Shown here piece after piece: positions 27,423 through 36,903 of a stretch of 64,000 nt of DNA. Source of the stretch: Acerihabitans sp015654925 (lineage in GTDB: Bacteria; Pseudomonadota; Gammaproteobacteria; Enterobacterales; Enterobacteriaceae); the NCBI RefSeq assembly GCF_047324175.1, contig NZ_CP178732.1:1488001-1552000 (forward strand). The letters are read 5' to 3'. Positions within the stretch are counted from its first letter, which is position 1, and each line of letters starts with the position of its first letter. Position numbers and translations under genes: made by a program. Under the pieces are notes generated by a model. It saw only the letters and a program-made list of their open reading frames with translations. It was not told the origin of the DNA and did no database searches.

Positions 27423-28448
27423 TTAATGCGCCTTACCGGGGTCGAAGGCGTCGCGCACCGCTTCGCCGATAAAAATCAGTAATGACAGTACCAGGGCCAG
27501 CATGACGAACGCGGTAATGCCCAGCCAGGGCGCCTGGAGATTATTCTTACCCTCAAGTAATAAATTCCCCAGCGACGGCGAGCCGATGGGCAGCCCGAAT
27601 CCCAGGAAATCCAGCGAGGTCAGGGTGGTAATGGAACCGCAGAGAATAAACGGCAGAAAGGTCAGGGTGGCCACCATGGCGTTGGGCAGCATATGGCGCA
27701 GCATAATCATCCGATCGCTGACCCCCATGGCCTGCGCCGCGCGGATATAATCGAAATTGCGGGTGCGCAGGAATTCCGCGCGTACCACGCCCACCAGGCT
27801 CATCCAGCCAAACAGCACGGTAATGCCCAATAGCCACCAGAAATCCGGCGGCACCACGCTTGATAACAAGATAATCAGAAACAGCGTCGGCATGCCCGAC
27901 CATACCTCGATAAACCGCTGTCCCCAGAGATCCAGGCGCCCGCCGTAGTAGCCTTGGGTGGCGCCGGCGATAATGCCGATCAGGCTCGATAGCACCGTCA
28001 GCGCCAGGCCAAACAGCATGGATAAGCGAAAACCGTAGAGCAAATTCGCCAGTACATCCTTGCCCGTGCTGTCGGTACCCAACCAGTTCTGCGCCGTGGG
28101 CGGCGAAGGGAAGGGTCGCTCGGTTGAAAAATTGATGGTGCGATAGTCGTAGCGCACCGGCGCCCATAGCGCCCAGCCGTGCGCGGCCAGCCTGTCGGCC
28201 AGATAGGGGTCGCGATAATCCGCCGCGGTGGCCAGTTCTCCGCCGAAAGTGGTTTCGCTATAATTAAACAGCAGCGGCGCGTAAAAACGCCCCTCATAGC
28301 GTATCAGCAGCGGTTTATCATTGGCCACCAGCTCCGAGCAAAGGCTCAGGATAAATAGCAGCAAAAATAGCCACAGCGACCAAAAACCGCGCCGGTTATG
28401 GCGAAAGCGCGCCCAGCGCGCCTGATTAGCCGGACTTGCCTGTTTCAT
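27423..28448 (-). CDS. yejE: Peptide ABC transporter permease YejE
   Basis: DppC-type inner-membrane permease, 341 residues as in E. coli. There is a cytoplasmic N-terminus, one TM helix (GFWSLWLFLLLFILSLCSEL), a large periplasmic loop that includes NWLGTDSTGKDVLANLLYGF, and the C-terminal membrane domain with the EAA-type loop around RAAQAMGVSDRMIMLRHMLP. It overlaps yejB by four bases (ATGA), consistent with an obligate pair. Confidence 0.94.
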   Translation of the reverse strand: MKQASPANQARWARFRHNRRGFWSLWLFLLLFILSLCSELVANDKPLLIRYEGRFYAPLLFNYSETTFGGELATAADYRDPYLADRLAAHGWALWAPVRYDYRTINFSTERPFPSPPTAQNWLGTDSTGKDVLANLLYGFRLSMLFGLALTVLSSLIGIIAGATQGYYGGRLDLWGQRFIEVWSGMPTLFLIILLSSVVPPDFWWLLGITVLFGWMSLVGVVRAEFLRTRNFDYIRAAQAMGVSDRMIMLRHMLPNAMVATLTFLPFILCGSITTLTSLDFLGFGLPIGSPSLGNLLLEGKNNLQAPWLGITAFVMLALVLSLLIFIGEAVRDAFDPGKAH

Positions 28449-29539
28449 TGGCGGCCCTCGAAATTAATCCGGGGATCGACCAGCGTATAGGTCATATCGC
28501 TGAGGATATTGAGCAGCAGGCCAATCAGGGTAAAAATATATAAGGTGCCGAACATTACCGGGTAATCGCGCTGTAAAGTGGCGTCGTAGCCCAGCAGGCC
28601 CAGGCCGTTAAGGGAAAACATCACCTCGATCAGCAGCGATCCGGTAAAAAACATGCTGATAAAGGTGGCGGGAAATCCGGCGATCACCAGCAGCATGGCG
28701 TTGCGAAACACGTGGCGATAGAGGATCTGGTTTTCGGACAGCCCTTTGGCGCGTGCGGTAATCACATATTGTTTGCGGATTTCATCGAGAAAGGCGTTTT
28801 TGGTCAGCATGGTCAGCGTGGCGAAGCCGCCGATTACCGTCGCCAGCACCGGCAGCGTGATATGCCACAGGTAATCGGTGATTTTTTTATACCACGGCAG
28901 GCTGTCGAAATGTCCCGACACCAGCCCGCGCAGCGGAAACCAGTCAAGGTAGCTGCCGCCGGCGAACAGCACGATCAGCAAAATGGCGAATAAAAATGCC
29001 GGAATCGCATAACCGATGATAATCAGCGTGCTGCTCCAGATGTCAAAGGCGCTGCCGCTGCTTACCGCTTTGCGTATCCCGAGCGGAATGGATACCAGGT
29101 AGATAATCAGCGTACTCCATAACCCCAGCGTAATGGAAACCGGCAGGCTTTCTTTAATCAACTGCATCACGGTTGCGCCGCGAAACAGGCTGTCGCCGAA
29201 ATCAAAACGCACGTAGTTCCACAACATGGCGAAGTAGCGCTCGTGCAGGGGTTTATCAAAACCATAGCGCTTGGTGATCTCGGCGATCACTTCGGGGTCC
29301 AGCCCGCGGGAGCCGCGGTACTGGCTGTCGCCGATTTGGCCGCCGCGCAGCGTTTGCACCCGGGCGGCGGGGTCGGCGTGGCCGACGCTAAAACCGCTTT
29401 GCTGCCCCATTTCAATATTGGCGATGGCCTGATCCACCGGCCCGCCTGGCGCGATTTGCACAATAAAAAAATTCAGCGTGATAATGGCCCATAACGTGGG
29501 TATCACCAGTAATAAACGACGTAGCAAATAGGGCAGCAA
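28445..29539 (-). CDS. yejB: Peptide ABC transporter permease YejB
   Basis: DppB-type permease of 364 residues. A TTG start at 29539 is preferred: GGAGG lies five bases before it, and the protein (reading (M)LPYLLRRLLLVIPTL) then has exactly the length and N-terminal alignment of E. coli YejB; the open frame to 29632 would run into yejA. Motifs include LGLWSTLIIYLVSIPLGI and ARAKGLSENQILYRHVFRN (EAA loop). It lies between yejA and yejE. Confidence 0.9.
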   Translation of the reverse strand: MLPYLLRRLLLVIPTLWAIITLNFFIVQIAPGGPVDQAIANIEMGQQSGFSVGHADPAARVQTLRGGQIGDSQYRGSRGLDPEVIAEITKRYGFDKPLHERYFAMLWNYVRFDFGDSLFRGATVMQLIKESLPVSITLGLWSTLIIYLVSIPLGIRKAVSSGSAFDIWSSTLIIIGYAIPAFLFAILLIVLFAGGSYLDWFPLRGLVSGHFDSLPWYKKITDYLWHITLPVLATVIGGFATLTMLTKNAFLDEIRKQYVITARAKGLSENQILYRHVFRNAMLLVIAGFPATFISMFFTGSLLIEVMFSLNGLGLLGYDATLQRDYPVMFGTLYIFTLIGLLLNILSDMTYTLVDPRINFEGRQ

Positions 29540-29573
29540 GCGGCCTCCAATGGTTAAGCGCGATAAATCCCGG

Positions 29574-31385
29574 TCAGCGTCGCTCGGCAGGCAATTTCGC
29601 CGCCCGGTTAACGTCGTACCACCAACTGTCAAAACCCAGGGCGTACGTGGGCTTGATGGCCGGCATGGCGAATTTGTCCCAGTAGGCCAGCCGGGTTTGT
29701 TGGGAGAACCACATCGGGATCATAAAATAGTTCCAGGTCAGCACCCGATCCAGCGCGCGTCCCAGCGGCAGTAGCGCCTTTTCATCCCCCTGGTGGCGGA
29801 CAATCTCGTTAATCAGATGATCGATGGCCGGATCTTTTACGCCGGGCCGGTTGTAGCTGGATTCCACATAGGCGGACCCCCAGGAGATTTGCAAATCGCC
29901 GCTGGGGTAGGGCGCCGCATTATAGGTGGAGGGCATCATATCGAAATCGCGCTTGCGCAGGCGGTTGGTGAATTGGGCGCTATCCACTTCGCGAATCGTC
30001 AGCTGAATGCCCAATCGCTGCAGGTTGTGCTGAAACGCCAGAATATAGTTGCTGCTGTTGCCGCCGCTCATCAGCATCATTTCAAAATGAAAAGGCTTGC
30101 CGGTTTTGCGGTTGACCAATTGCTGGTTTTTCAGCTCCCAGCCGGCCTGCTTTAGTAGATCCAGCGCCTTAAGCAGATTTTTGCGATCGTAACCGCTGCC
30201 GTTGGATACCGGCGGCTGATAGCGTCCGGTAAACACCTCCGGCGGTATCTGCCCTTTCAGGGGCGACAGCAGCGCCAGTTCCGCCGCGTCGGGGTAGTCC
30301 CTGGCCGCATACTCGGTATTGATAAAATAGCTGTTGACCCGCTGGTAGCCATGGTAAAACAGCGCCTTGTTCATCCATTCAAAATCAAAGGCCAGCGTCA
30401 GCGCTTCGCGCACCCGCCGGTCGGCAAACAGCGGGCGCTGGATGTTAAAGGCCAGCCAAGGTGTGTTGACCGGCGCATTGTTGGGGATTTCCTGCTTGAT
30501 AATATAGGCGCGATCGAAATTGCCGCCGTGATATTGGGTGGCCCAGAGCTTGGGCGAGCCTTCAATACGTAAATCAAAGGCGCCGGCTTTAAACGCTTCC
30601 AGGGCGACGTTGTCATCCAGATAATAATCGTAGCGGATGCTGTCGAAATTATTCCGTCCGCGGTTCACCGGCAGATTGGCCGCCCAGTAATCCCGCACCC
30701 TGGAGTAGGTGACATATTGCCCGGTGCGCCAGGCGGTGATGCGGTAGGGGCCGCTGGCCGGCGGCGGCGAGGCCAGCGGGTCGCCCAGCTTATGATGTTG
30801 CCAGTAGCTTTCCGGCATAATCGGCAGCGTCATCAAACCGAGCATCATCTCTTTGTCGGGCTTGGGGAATTCATAGCGCACCGTCAAGGGCGCAATGGCT
30901 TTGACCTTGACGCCTTTATAATACAGCCGGAACTGCGGCACCCCTTCGGTCATGAATTTGCCGAACGTAAAGGCCACGTCTTTGGCGGTGATCGGCTGGT
31001 GATTGTGATAATGCGCCTGGGGATTGATGGCAATCTCCACCCAGGAGTAGTCCGCCGGATAACGGGCCGATTCCGCTACCAGGGGATAATAGCTGGCCAT
31101 TTCATCATCCGACGTGACGAACAGGCCGTCATAAAGCTGTTCGGTGCGCATGGCCGCGGTGCCCCGCAGGGCGAAACGGTTAAAGTTATCATAGGTGCCG
31201 ATGGCCGCCATGGTGACGGCGCCGCCCTTGGGCGCGGCCGGGTTAACATAGTCAAAGTGGCTGAAATCACTGGGGTATTTGGGTTCGCCCAATAGCGCAA
31301 ATGCGTAGCCGTCATTAATGGTTTCGGCGCGCGGGCCGAGACAGACAGCGCTTAAAAGCAGCGCAATCCAAACACGTGGAAACAT
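29574..31385 (-). CDS. yejA: Oligopeptide-binding periplasmic protein YejA
   Basis: Periplasmic solute-binding protein of 603 residues (E. coli 604), family 5. The signal peptide MFPRVWIALLLSAVCLG ends near residue 20. The family block AALGT-like IGTYDNFNRFALRGTAA opens the mature part. It captures microcin C and peptides for YejBEF. First gene of the yejABEF operon, with 34 bases to yejB. Confidence 0.94.
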   Translation of the reverse strand: MFPRVWIALLLSAVCLGPRAETINDGYAFALLGEPKYPSDFSHFDYVNPAAPKGGAVTMAAIGTYDNFNRFALRGTAAMRTEQLYDGLFVTSDDEMASYYPLVAESARYPADYSWVEIAINPQAHYHNHQPITAKDVAFTFGKFMTEGVPQFRLYYKGVKVKAIAPLTVRYEFPKPDKEMMLGLMTLPIMPESYWQHHKLGDPLASPPPASGPYRITAWRTGQYVTYSRVRDYWAANLPVNRGRNNFDSIRYDYYLDDNVALEAFKAGAFDLRIEGSPKLWATQYHGGNFDRAYIIKQEIPNNAPVNTPWLAFNIQRPLFADRRVREALTLAFDFEWMNKALFYHGYQRVNSYFINTEYAARDYPDAAELALLSPLKGQIPPEVFTGRYQPPVSNGSGYDRKNLLKALDLLKQAGWELKNQQLVNRKTGKPFHFEMMLMSGGNSSNYILAFQHNLQRLGIQLTIREVDSAQFTNRLRKRDFDMMPSTYNAAPYPSGDLQISWGSAYVESSYNRPGVKDPAIDHLINEIVRHQGDEKALLPLGRALDRVLTWNYFMIPMWFSQQTRLAYWDKFAMPAIKPTYALGFDSWWYDVNRAAKLPAERR

Positions 31386-31870
31386 CAGGTTACGCTCCTG
31401 CGGTGATGCTTAACTGTGGCTTTAACTGAGCCGGTAATGAGTCTGCGTTAGAGCTTCTATTATAGAGGGCTTAACTTAAAGCTATTAACGGTTTTTTCTA
31501 TATTAATGTCAAAACTATCAAAGTAACCTATCCGATCCGGCCCTCGGACGCTGGCGCCGCCATTGTACATAAATCCACCGATTGCCAACCGTAGGCGCGC
31601 TAATGAGCCGCAAATATATCCGGCTTATCCGGTCTTCACCGCGGCATGCTGGGGAAATATGTTAATAAGATGAGGGGAATTATGTTGATTTAGATCGAAA
31701 TCCATAGGCTGGAATAGTGAGCAAAGTCGATTAATTATTATTAAGCTAAAAATAAGATATACAAATCGTTAATTATGATTAAAAAAAAGCCACCTTATCA
31801 GGCGGCCTTTTTTATCTCGTTCGGCATTTGGGACGTTTACTGAATAATCTATTTTACCGCTCAACAACCA
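31386..31870. other. yejA upstream region
   Basis: A 485-base spacer between yejA and mepS (both minus). It should contain the yejA promoter and the mepS terminator. It is AT-rich near 31.68-31.79 kb. E. coli has rtn between these genes; no trace of it is visible here. Confidence 0.45.
31781..31816 (-). terminator. mepS terminator
   Basis: A hairpin GCCACCT / AGGCGGC with one mismatch is flanked by A8 on one side and T6 on the other, so it can act in both directions; it lies about 55 bases after mepS. Confidence 0.8.
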
Positions 31871-32473
31871 CTAGCTATTACGATTATGCGCGGTGGTCAG
31901 GGAACCGTGTGAACCGCTGGTCAATACCCGTCGCGCTTCCCGGTAGCGTTTTTTCCAGTAGTCTTCACTCAGGCTGGAAATCATCACGCCGCTGGTGGTG
32001 GAGGCATGGACGAACTGATCGTTGCCCAGGTAAATACCCACATGACGCCCGGTGGAGCCCGCATGGAACAAGACTAAATCACCCGGCCGCAGCTTGGCGC
32101 GCTGGATTTTTGAGCCCATGCCCTGCTGTTCGCTGGTGGAACGGGGCAAATCAAGGCCGAACTGCTCGCGGAAGGTCGTCTGAACAAAACCTGAACAGTC
32201 GATACCCCGTTTGGTGCTGCCGCCTAGGCGATATCTCACGCCTTTCCATACGGCATACTGATCCATAATTTTAGTTTTAATATCTACATTACGGACCATA
32301 TCTTCGAATTGATCCTGAGAGGCTTGCAGTAAAAAATCACTTTTATCGTTGACTGCATGCATCTCAGCTGTTTGTTGACTGCCATGAGAACTACAGGCGG
32401 AAAGCAAAACCGCTACCGCCACTGCGGGGATGAACCGCAGCACATATCTCAAAATAGGTTGAGATTTGACCAT
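31871..32473 (-). CDS. mepS: Murein DD-endopeptidase lipoprotein MepS
   Basis: Outer-membrane lipoprotein of the NlpC/P60 family that cleaves D-Ala-mDAP cross-links to allow cell-wall growth; Prc and NlpI degrade it in E. coli. It has 200 residues (E. coli 188). Lipobox LLSAC gives lipidated Cys27. Catalytic Cys93 is in GIDCSGF, and His144 lies in GRHVGIYLG with His156 in FVHAST. A C-terminal tail of about 13 residues (GSHGSLTTAHNRNS) extends past the usual end. Firm call. Confidence 0.94.
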   Translation of the reverse strand: MVKSQPILRYVLRFIPAVAVAVLLSACSSHGSQQTAEMHAVNDKSDFLLQASQDQFEDMVRNVDIKTKIMDQYAVWKGVRYRLGGSTKRGIDCSGFVQTTFREQFGLDLPRSTSEQQGMGSKIQRAKLRPGDLVLFHAGSTGRHVGIYLGNDQFVHASTTSGVMISSLSEDYWKKRYREARRVLTSGSHGSLTTAHNRNS

Positions 32474-32878
32474 TATAAGTGTTATCCCTTAAAGTCCTTA
32501 GCGACGATGCCGCTATAAAATGCCAAACGAACCGAGAATAATGCGCTAATACCAATTGACCAACTGTTATTCCTGCGTTGTGTGCAATCACTCACACATT
32601 TTTATTTGCGGGATAATATCAGCGTAGAAGTACAGCGAAATCGAGATTACCGTAATGAATAAGGGAAAGCGAGGTTTTTTATCGACTATTTTATAACTTT
32701 TGGTGATGTAGAAAGTTATTAAAAGTTAGGTAAAGAATTGGATCAAAACGTCACGCATTCCCCACACAATGGCGGCAGGTGGGGATGGCTGATACCGAAG
32801 CGCGTGGCTTTCGCCGCGCCGTGGCCCAATCGGCGGCGCCGATCGGCCGGCCCCGGCCCCGGCCGCCATAGATAATTC
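32474..32878. other. Spacer between lpxT and mepS
   Basis: The 405 bases contain the mepS promoter region (AT-rich, to about 32.75 kb) and a GC-rich block at 32.80-32.87 kb with repeated GGCC steps and the dyad GGCGGC / GCCGCC just after the lpxT stop. No gene is convincing. Confidence 0.4.
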
Positions 32879-33592
32879 CTATTGATAACTCTTGACGCGA
32901 TGGCCGGGTAAACGCTGGTTCAACCAATGGATGACGTTGTCGCAGGCGCCGGTCATCAGCCACCAGCTCAAGCCTACCAGGGTCACCGATAACGACCCTA
33001 CCGCAACATCCGTGAACCAGTGGGCGCCGATCATCACCCGCGGCAGCGAGAACAACACCAGGATCAGCAGGCCGCCGGCAAAAGCCCGCCGGCCGAAATA
33101 GCGCAGCATATAGGCGGCGAAAATCATCAGCATCATGCCGTGATCGCCGGGGAAGCTGTCCATCGACGCGTCCTTGGTGGGGATGGAGGTAAACTGCGCG
33201 ATGCGCGCCACGTTGTCGTGATTTTTGAAAAATACCGACGGACTGGCGTGGCTGACCGGCAGCAGGTGGCCCAGTTGATTGAGCAACATGGCCGAGAGCA
33301 GCATCACGATACCGAGTCCTATCAGCTCATAGCGGCGGGCGGGCGGGGTGCGCAAATAGTAAAGGCCGAAGAGCAGCCCCATGGCCAGCAGCGAAACCAC
33401 ATCAAAGCCGCGGAAATTGGTGATGGCCAATATGACGGCGAACCCATGGCTTTGCGCCATCCAGGTATTGAAATAAAAGAATATGGCCGAGTCAATGCGC
33501 CACCACACCCCATGATGTGCCGGCAGATACCAGGACAGAAACAGGGCGATGCCGAGTACATTGAGGATCGCGATAGCAGGTAAGCGCCGCAT
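32879..33592 (-). CDS. lpxT: Lipid A 1-diphosphate synthase LpxT
   Basis: PAP2-family enzyme that moves phosphate from undecaprenyl diphosphate onto lipid A 1-phosphate; 237 residues, the E. coli length. Several membrane helices are present. The phosphatase motif blocks are KDASMDSFPGDHGMM and RVMIGAHWFTDVAVG, carrying the catalytic His residues. In E. coli activity is turned off by PmrR under PmrA control. Order with yeiR and mepS is that of E. coli. Confidence 0.92.
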   Translation of the reverse strand: MRRLPAIAILNVLGIALFLSWYLPAHHGVWWRIDSAIFFYFNTWMAQSHGFAVILAITNFRGFDVVSLLAMGLLFGLYYLRTPPARRYELIGLGIVMLLSAMLLNQLGHLLPVSHASPSVFFKNHDNVARIAQFTSIPTKDASMDSFPGDHGMMLMIFAAYMLRYFGRRAFAGGLLILVLFSLPRVMIGAHWFTDVAVGSLSVTLVGLSWWLMTGACDNVIHWLNQRLPGHRVKSYQ

Positions 33593-33635
33593 AAATCCGT
33601 ACCTGAACTGACGTTAAAATATGAAGATGAACATA

Positions 33636-34625
33636 TTAATCCGGTAAACATAAACGAATCCTCAACAGGGAGGATTGCAAGGCGTTCCAGTCAGCGGGCG
33701 CGGGGTTGATCAATTCAATACGGCTGTCCGGCGGCGGGGCCGGGCGGGTTTCGATCTGCAAGTCCTGCCCCTGGCGGTTCACCAGCAGGGTCCCTTCGGC
33801 GATACGCATCACCCCTTTGACCCGTTCCACCGGCGCCAGCCGCGCCCACTCCAGTACCCCGACGGTATCGAACAGGGTGTCGCCGTCGAAAATCCAGCCG
33901 CTGGCATGGTAGCCCTGTCCCTGGTTGAGCGCCCGGCGCCAGCCGGTATTGCTCGGTAAGCGCAGCGCCGCCAATCCGGCGCCGGGGGCGTCGTGCCGGT
34001 GGTGATGGCGGCCCGCGGGAAGCTCGCGCAGGTTCAGGCGCGGCGCGTCCAGCAGCGAGAGGTCAATCTCGCCCCGGGTGGCGGGTATCAGCGAACGGCC
34101 GCCGCCATATTCCCGTTCCCAGGCGGCGAGCAGCGCGCGATCCTCCGGGGCATAGCGGTCTTGCTTGTTGGCGATAATAATATCGGCGGCGGCAAGCTGG
34201 TCGCGAAAATTCTCATTGTCCCGGCAGCGGGGATCGCCGAGCTGGCGGGCGTCCAGCAGGCATAGGGTCGCCTGCAGGCTCAGCCAGCTTTCATAGATGG
34301 GCGAGGTGAGCAGGGACAGGATCTGTTTCGGATGCCCCAGGCCGGTCGGCTCGATCAGCAAGCGGTCGGGGGCGCTGCGCTGGAGCAGGGTATTAAGGCC
34401 GATTTGCATCGGCAGGCCGTTAACGCAGCACATGCAGCCGCCGGGAATCTCCTTGAGCACCGCGCCGCTTTCCGCCAGCAGCGCCCCGTCGACGCCGATC
34501 TCGCCAAATTCATTGACTAATACGGCCCAGCGTTCGCCGGCCGGTTTTTGCGCCAGCAAATGCAGCAGGGTGGTGGTTTTCCCGCTGCCGAGAAAACCGG
34601 TTACCAGGGTGGTTTTAGCGATCAT
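33636..34625 (-). CDS. yeiR: Zinc-binding GTPase YeiR
   Basis: COG0523-type metal GTPase, 329 residues (E. coli 328). The P-loop GFLGSGKTTTLL is at residues 10-21; the zinc motif CxCC reads GGCMCCVNGLP; ANKQDRY is the guanine motif, and a His-rich stretch (GRHHHRHD) may bind metal. E. coli YeiR is a zinc-binding GTPase. It follows yeiQ after three bases. Confidence 0.92.
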   Translation of the reverse strand: MIAKTTLVTGFLGSGKTTTLLHLLAQKPAGERWAVLVNEFGEIGVDGALLAESGAVLKEIPGGCMCCVNGLPMQIGLNTLLQRSAPDRLLIEPTGLGHPKQILSLLTSPIYESWLSLQATLCLLDARQLGDPRCRDNENFRDQLAAADIIIANKQDRYAPEDRALLAAWEREYGGGRSLIPATRGEIDLSLLDAPRLNLRELPAGRHHHRHDAPGAGLAALRLPSNTGWRRALNQGQGYHASGWIFDGDTLFDTVGVLEWARLAPVERVKGVMRIAEGTLLVNRQGQDLQIETRPAPPPDSRIELINPAPADWNALQSSLLRIRLCLPD

Positions 34626-34628
34626 GAT

Positions 34629-36119
34629 TTAATTGATACCTCGGGATAACGGGCCGGCAGCCGCGGCGACCGCCGCTTTGGCGCCAACGTGCATTAATTG
34701 CGCGTACGCCTGGGTGACGGCGGCGACAAAGGATTCCACGGCGGGTAAATCGTCGCCAAATACCTGGCGCAGGGCCAGCAAGGCCCGCACCCGCGGTGCG
34801 CCGTCCGCGCTGGCATCGACGATGCGGCGCAGATCGTCGCGCAGCGGGTCCCGGATGTCGATATCCCCGCCCGCGTCGTCGCGTCCGCCCGCATAACGCA
34901 TCCAGCCCGCAATGCCCAGCGCCAGCAGGGGGTAATCATTGCCGCGCGCGATATGCCAGCGTACCGAATCGAGCATGCGCTGCGGCAGTTTTTGCGTGCT
35001 GTCCATGGCGATTTGCCAGGTGCGGTGCCGCAGCGCCGGATTGGCGAACCGCACCAGCAATTGCCGGCCGTAGCCGGCAAGATCCGCGCCGGCCGGGTCC
35101 AGGCGCAGGGTCGGTGCCTGCTCATTCATCATCAGTTCCGCGACGGCGGCGCGAAAATGCCCATCCGCCATGCAATCGCTGATATGGCGGTAACCCGCCA
35201 GATAACCCAGACAGGCCAGAAAAGAGTGGCTGCCGTTGAGCATCCGCAGTTTCATTTCTTCATAGGGGGAGACGTCCGCGACGAACTGCGCGCCGGCCTG
35301 TTGCCAGTCGGGCCGCCCGGCCACGAAATCATCTTCTATTACCCATTGGATAAAAGGTTCGCAGGCGATGGCGCAGGGATCATCCACGCCCAGCAGCGCG
35401 TTGATTTCATCAAAGGTGTCTTGCGTGGCGGCGGGCACAATGCGATCGACCATCGTCGCCGGGAAGGAGACATGCTCATCAATCCAGGCCGCCAGCGCCG
35501 GATCGCGCTCCTGCGCCAGTCCCAGCACCGCACGTTTGACCACGTGGCCATTGCCGGGGATATTATCGCAGGAGAGCAAAGTAAAGGGGGGCAACCCGCG
35601 CTGATAGCGCCGGCGCAGCGCCTCCACCAGAATACCGGGCACCGAGGACGGCGCCGCGGGATGCGCCAGATCGGCCATGATGCGCGGATTATTCCGGTCC
35701 AGCTCGCCGCTGCCCGGCTCGATGCAATAGCCCTTTTCTGTAATGGTCAGCGAGACAATCGCCACCTGCGGTTCGGCCAGTTTTTCCAGCACCGCGTCGA
35801 TGCCCTGGCCGGCGGCTATCACCGATTCATGGACCGCGCCGATAATGCGGGCCTGCCGCCCGTCGCCGTCCTTTTCCAGTACGGTGAATAAATGATCCTG
35901 GCGGCGCAGGGCCTCCAATAGATCCGCGCTGTGCAGACCCACCTCGCAGATGCCCCAATCCCCGCCGAGCAAATTAAGCGTCCGATCGGTCATGACCGCT
36001 TGGTGGGCGCGGTGGAAGGCGCCGAAACCGATATGCACGATGCGGCTGCGCAGCGCGTCGCGGGGGTAATCGGGCCGTTGCACCTCGGCGGCCAGGGGCT
36101 GGTTGGCTATGGTGGTCAT
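34629..36119 (-). CDS. yeiQ: Mannitol dehydrogenase-family oxidoreductase YeiQ
   Basis: Polyol or hexuronate dehydrogenase-like protein, 496 residues (E. coli YeiQ 488), related to UxuB and fructuronate reductase. The nucleotide-binding N-terminus reads HIGFGAFHRAHQAVMTD, and the long-chain polyol dehydrogenase block is KLRMLNGSHSFLACLGYL. The start at 36119 (MTTIANQPL) has AGGAAG upstream; the ORF extends to 36164 with no support. Substrate is not established. It lies upstream of yeiR and the pair is likely an operon. Confidence 0.88.
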   Translation of the reverse strand: MTTIANQPLAAEVQRPDYPRDALRSRIVHIGFGAFHRAHQAVMTDRTLNLLGGDWGICEVGLHSADLLEALRRQDHLFTVLEKDGDGRQARIIGAVHESVIAAGQGIDAVLEKLAEPQVAIVSLTITEKGYCIEPGSGELDRNNPRIMADLAHPAAPSSVPGILVEALRRRYQRGLPPFTLLSCDNIPGNGHVVKRAVLGLAQERDPALAAWIDEHVSFPATMVDRIVPAATQDTFDEINALLGVDDPCAIACEPFIQWVIEDDFVAGRPDWQQAGAQFVADVSPYEEMKLRMLNGSHSFLACLGYLAGYRHISDCMADGHFRAAVAELMMNEQAPTLRLDPAGADLAGYGRQLLVRFANPALRHRTWQIAMDSTQKLPQRMLDSVRWHIARGNDYPLLALGIAGWMRYAGGRDDAGGDIDIRDPLRDDLRRIVDASADGAPRVRALLALRQVFGDDLPAVESFVAAVTQAYAQLMHVGAKAAVAAAAGPLSRGIN

Positions 36120-36300
36120 GATGGGGCTTCCTATATGGCCGGGGATGGGTTGCGTTCGCTGCATGCCGACAAGTATAGAAAAGATGGTGAAATCGGCGCT
36201 ATAGGGTATGTAGGAATGGGATTTGGTGCAAGTAAATGAAAGGAAAGGACGGCAAACCGCTGCGCCTGTCGCGGCGGGGCAGCGGCGTCGTCGGCCGGTG

Positions 36301-36873
36301 TTAGTCGGCGCGGCTCATATAGCGGCGTTCGGCCACGTGGATACGGATTTTTTCGCCGCTATTGAGGTATTCCGGCACCGAAACGGTCAGGCCGGTACTC
36401 ATCAGCGCCGGTTTGGTACGGGCGCTGGCGGACGCGCCTTTGATGCCCGGCGTGGTTTCGACGATAACCAGATCCACCGTTTGCGGCAATTCCAGCGCCA
36501 GCACCAGGCCGTCGAGGGTCAGCACCTGCATGCCGGGGATGCCGCCTTCGGGAATAAACAGCAGTTCATCTTCGATCTGCTCTTTTTTAAACAGATAGGG
36601 GGTGTAATCCTCGTCATCCATAAAAACGTATTCATCGCCGTCTATATAGGAAAAATTCACCGAGCGCCGCACCAGGTTGATGGTATCGAGGATATCGTCA
36701 CCCTTGAAACGCTCTTCCACCTTCAGGCCGGTGCGGACGTCGGAGAAACGCATTTTATACAGCGTACTGGCCCCGCGCGCGCTAGGGCTTTGAATATCAA
36801 TGTCTTTCACCAGCAGTAATTTACCGTTGTAGTTTACCGCCATACCGCGCTTAATTTCGTTTGCTCTAGCCAT
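36301..36873 (-). CDS. efpL: Elongation factor P-like protein EfpL
   Basis: EF-P paralogue of 190 residues, the E. coli YeiP length, start MARANEIKRGMAVNYNGK. The three-domain beta-barrel family is clear from KMRFSDVRTGLKVEERFKGDD and the closing PGEKIRIHVAERRYMSRAD. The loop that carries the modified Lys in EF-P reads SPSARGAST, with Arg at the tip as in EfpL. It helps ribosomes past poly-proline and related stalls. ATG at 36873 was chosen. Confidence 0.93.
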   Translation of the reverse strand: MARANEIKRGMAVNYNGKLLLVKDIDIQSPSARGASTLYKMRFSDVRTGLKVEERFKGDDILDTINLVRRSVNFSYIDGDEYVFMDDEDYTPYLFKKEQIEDELLFIPEGGIPGMQVLTLDGLVLALELPQTVDLVIVETTPGIKGASASARTKPALMSTGLTVSVPEYLNSGEKIRIHVAERRYMSRAD

Positions 36874-36903
36874 CAAAGTGGACCTGTATAATTGTGTCGG
36901 AAT

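Noticed and set aside
32751..32963. Small ORF downstream of lpxT
   Set aside because: Overlaps the lpxT end on the same strand in another frame, is GC-driven and has no ribosome site.
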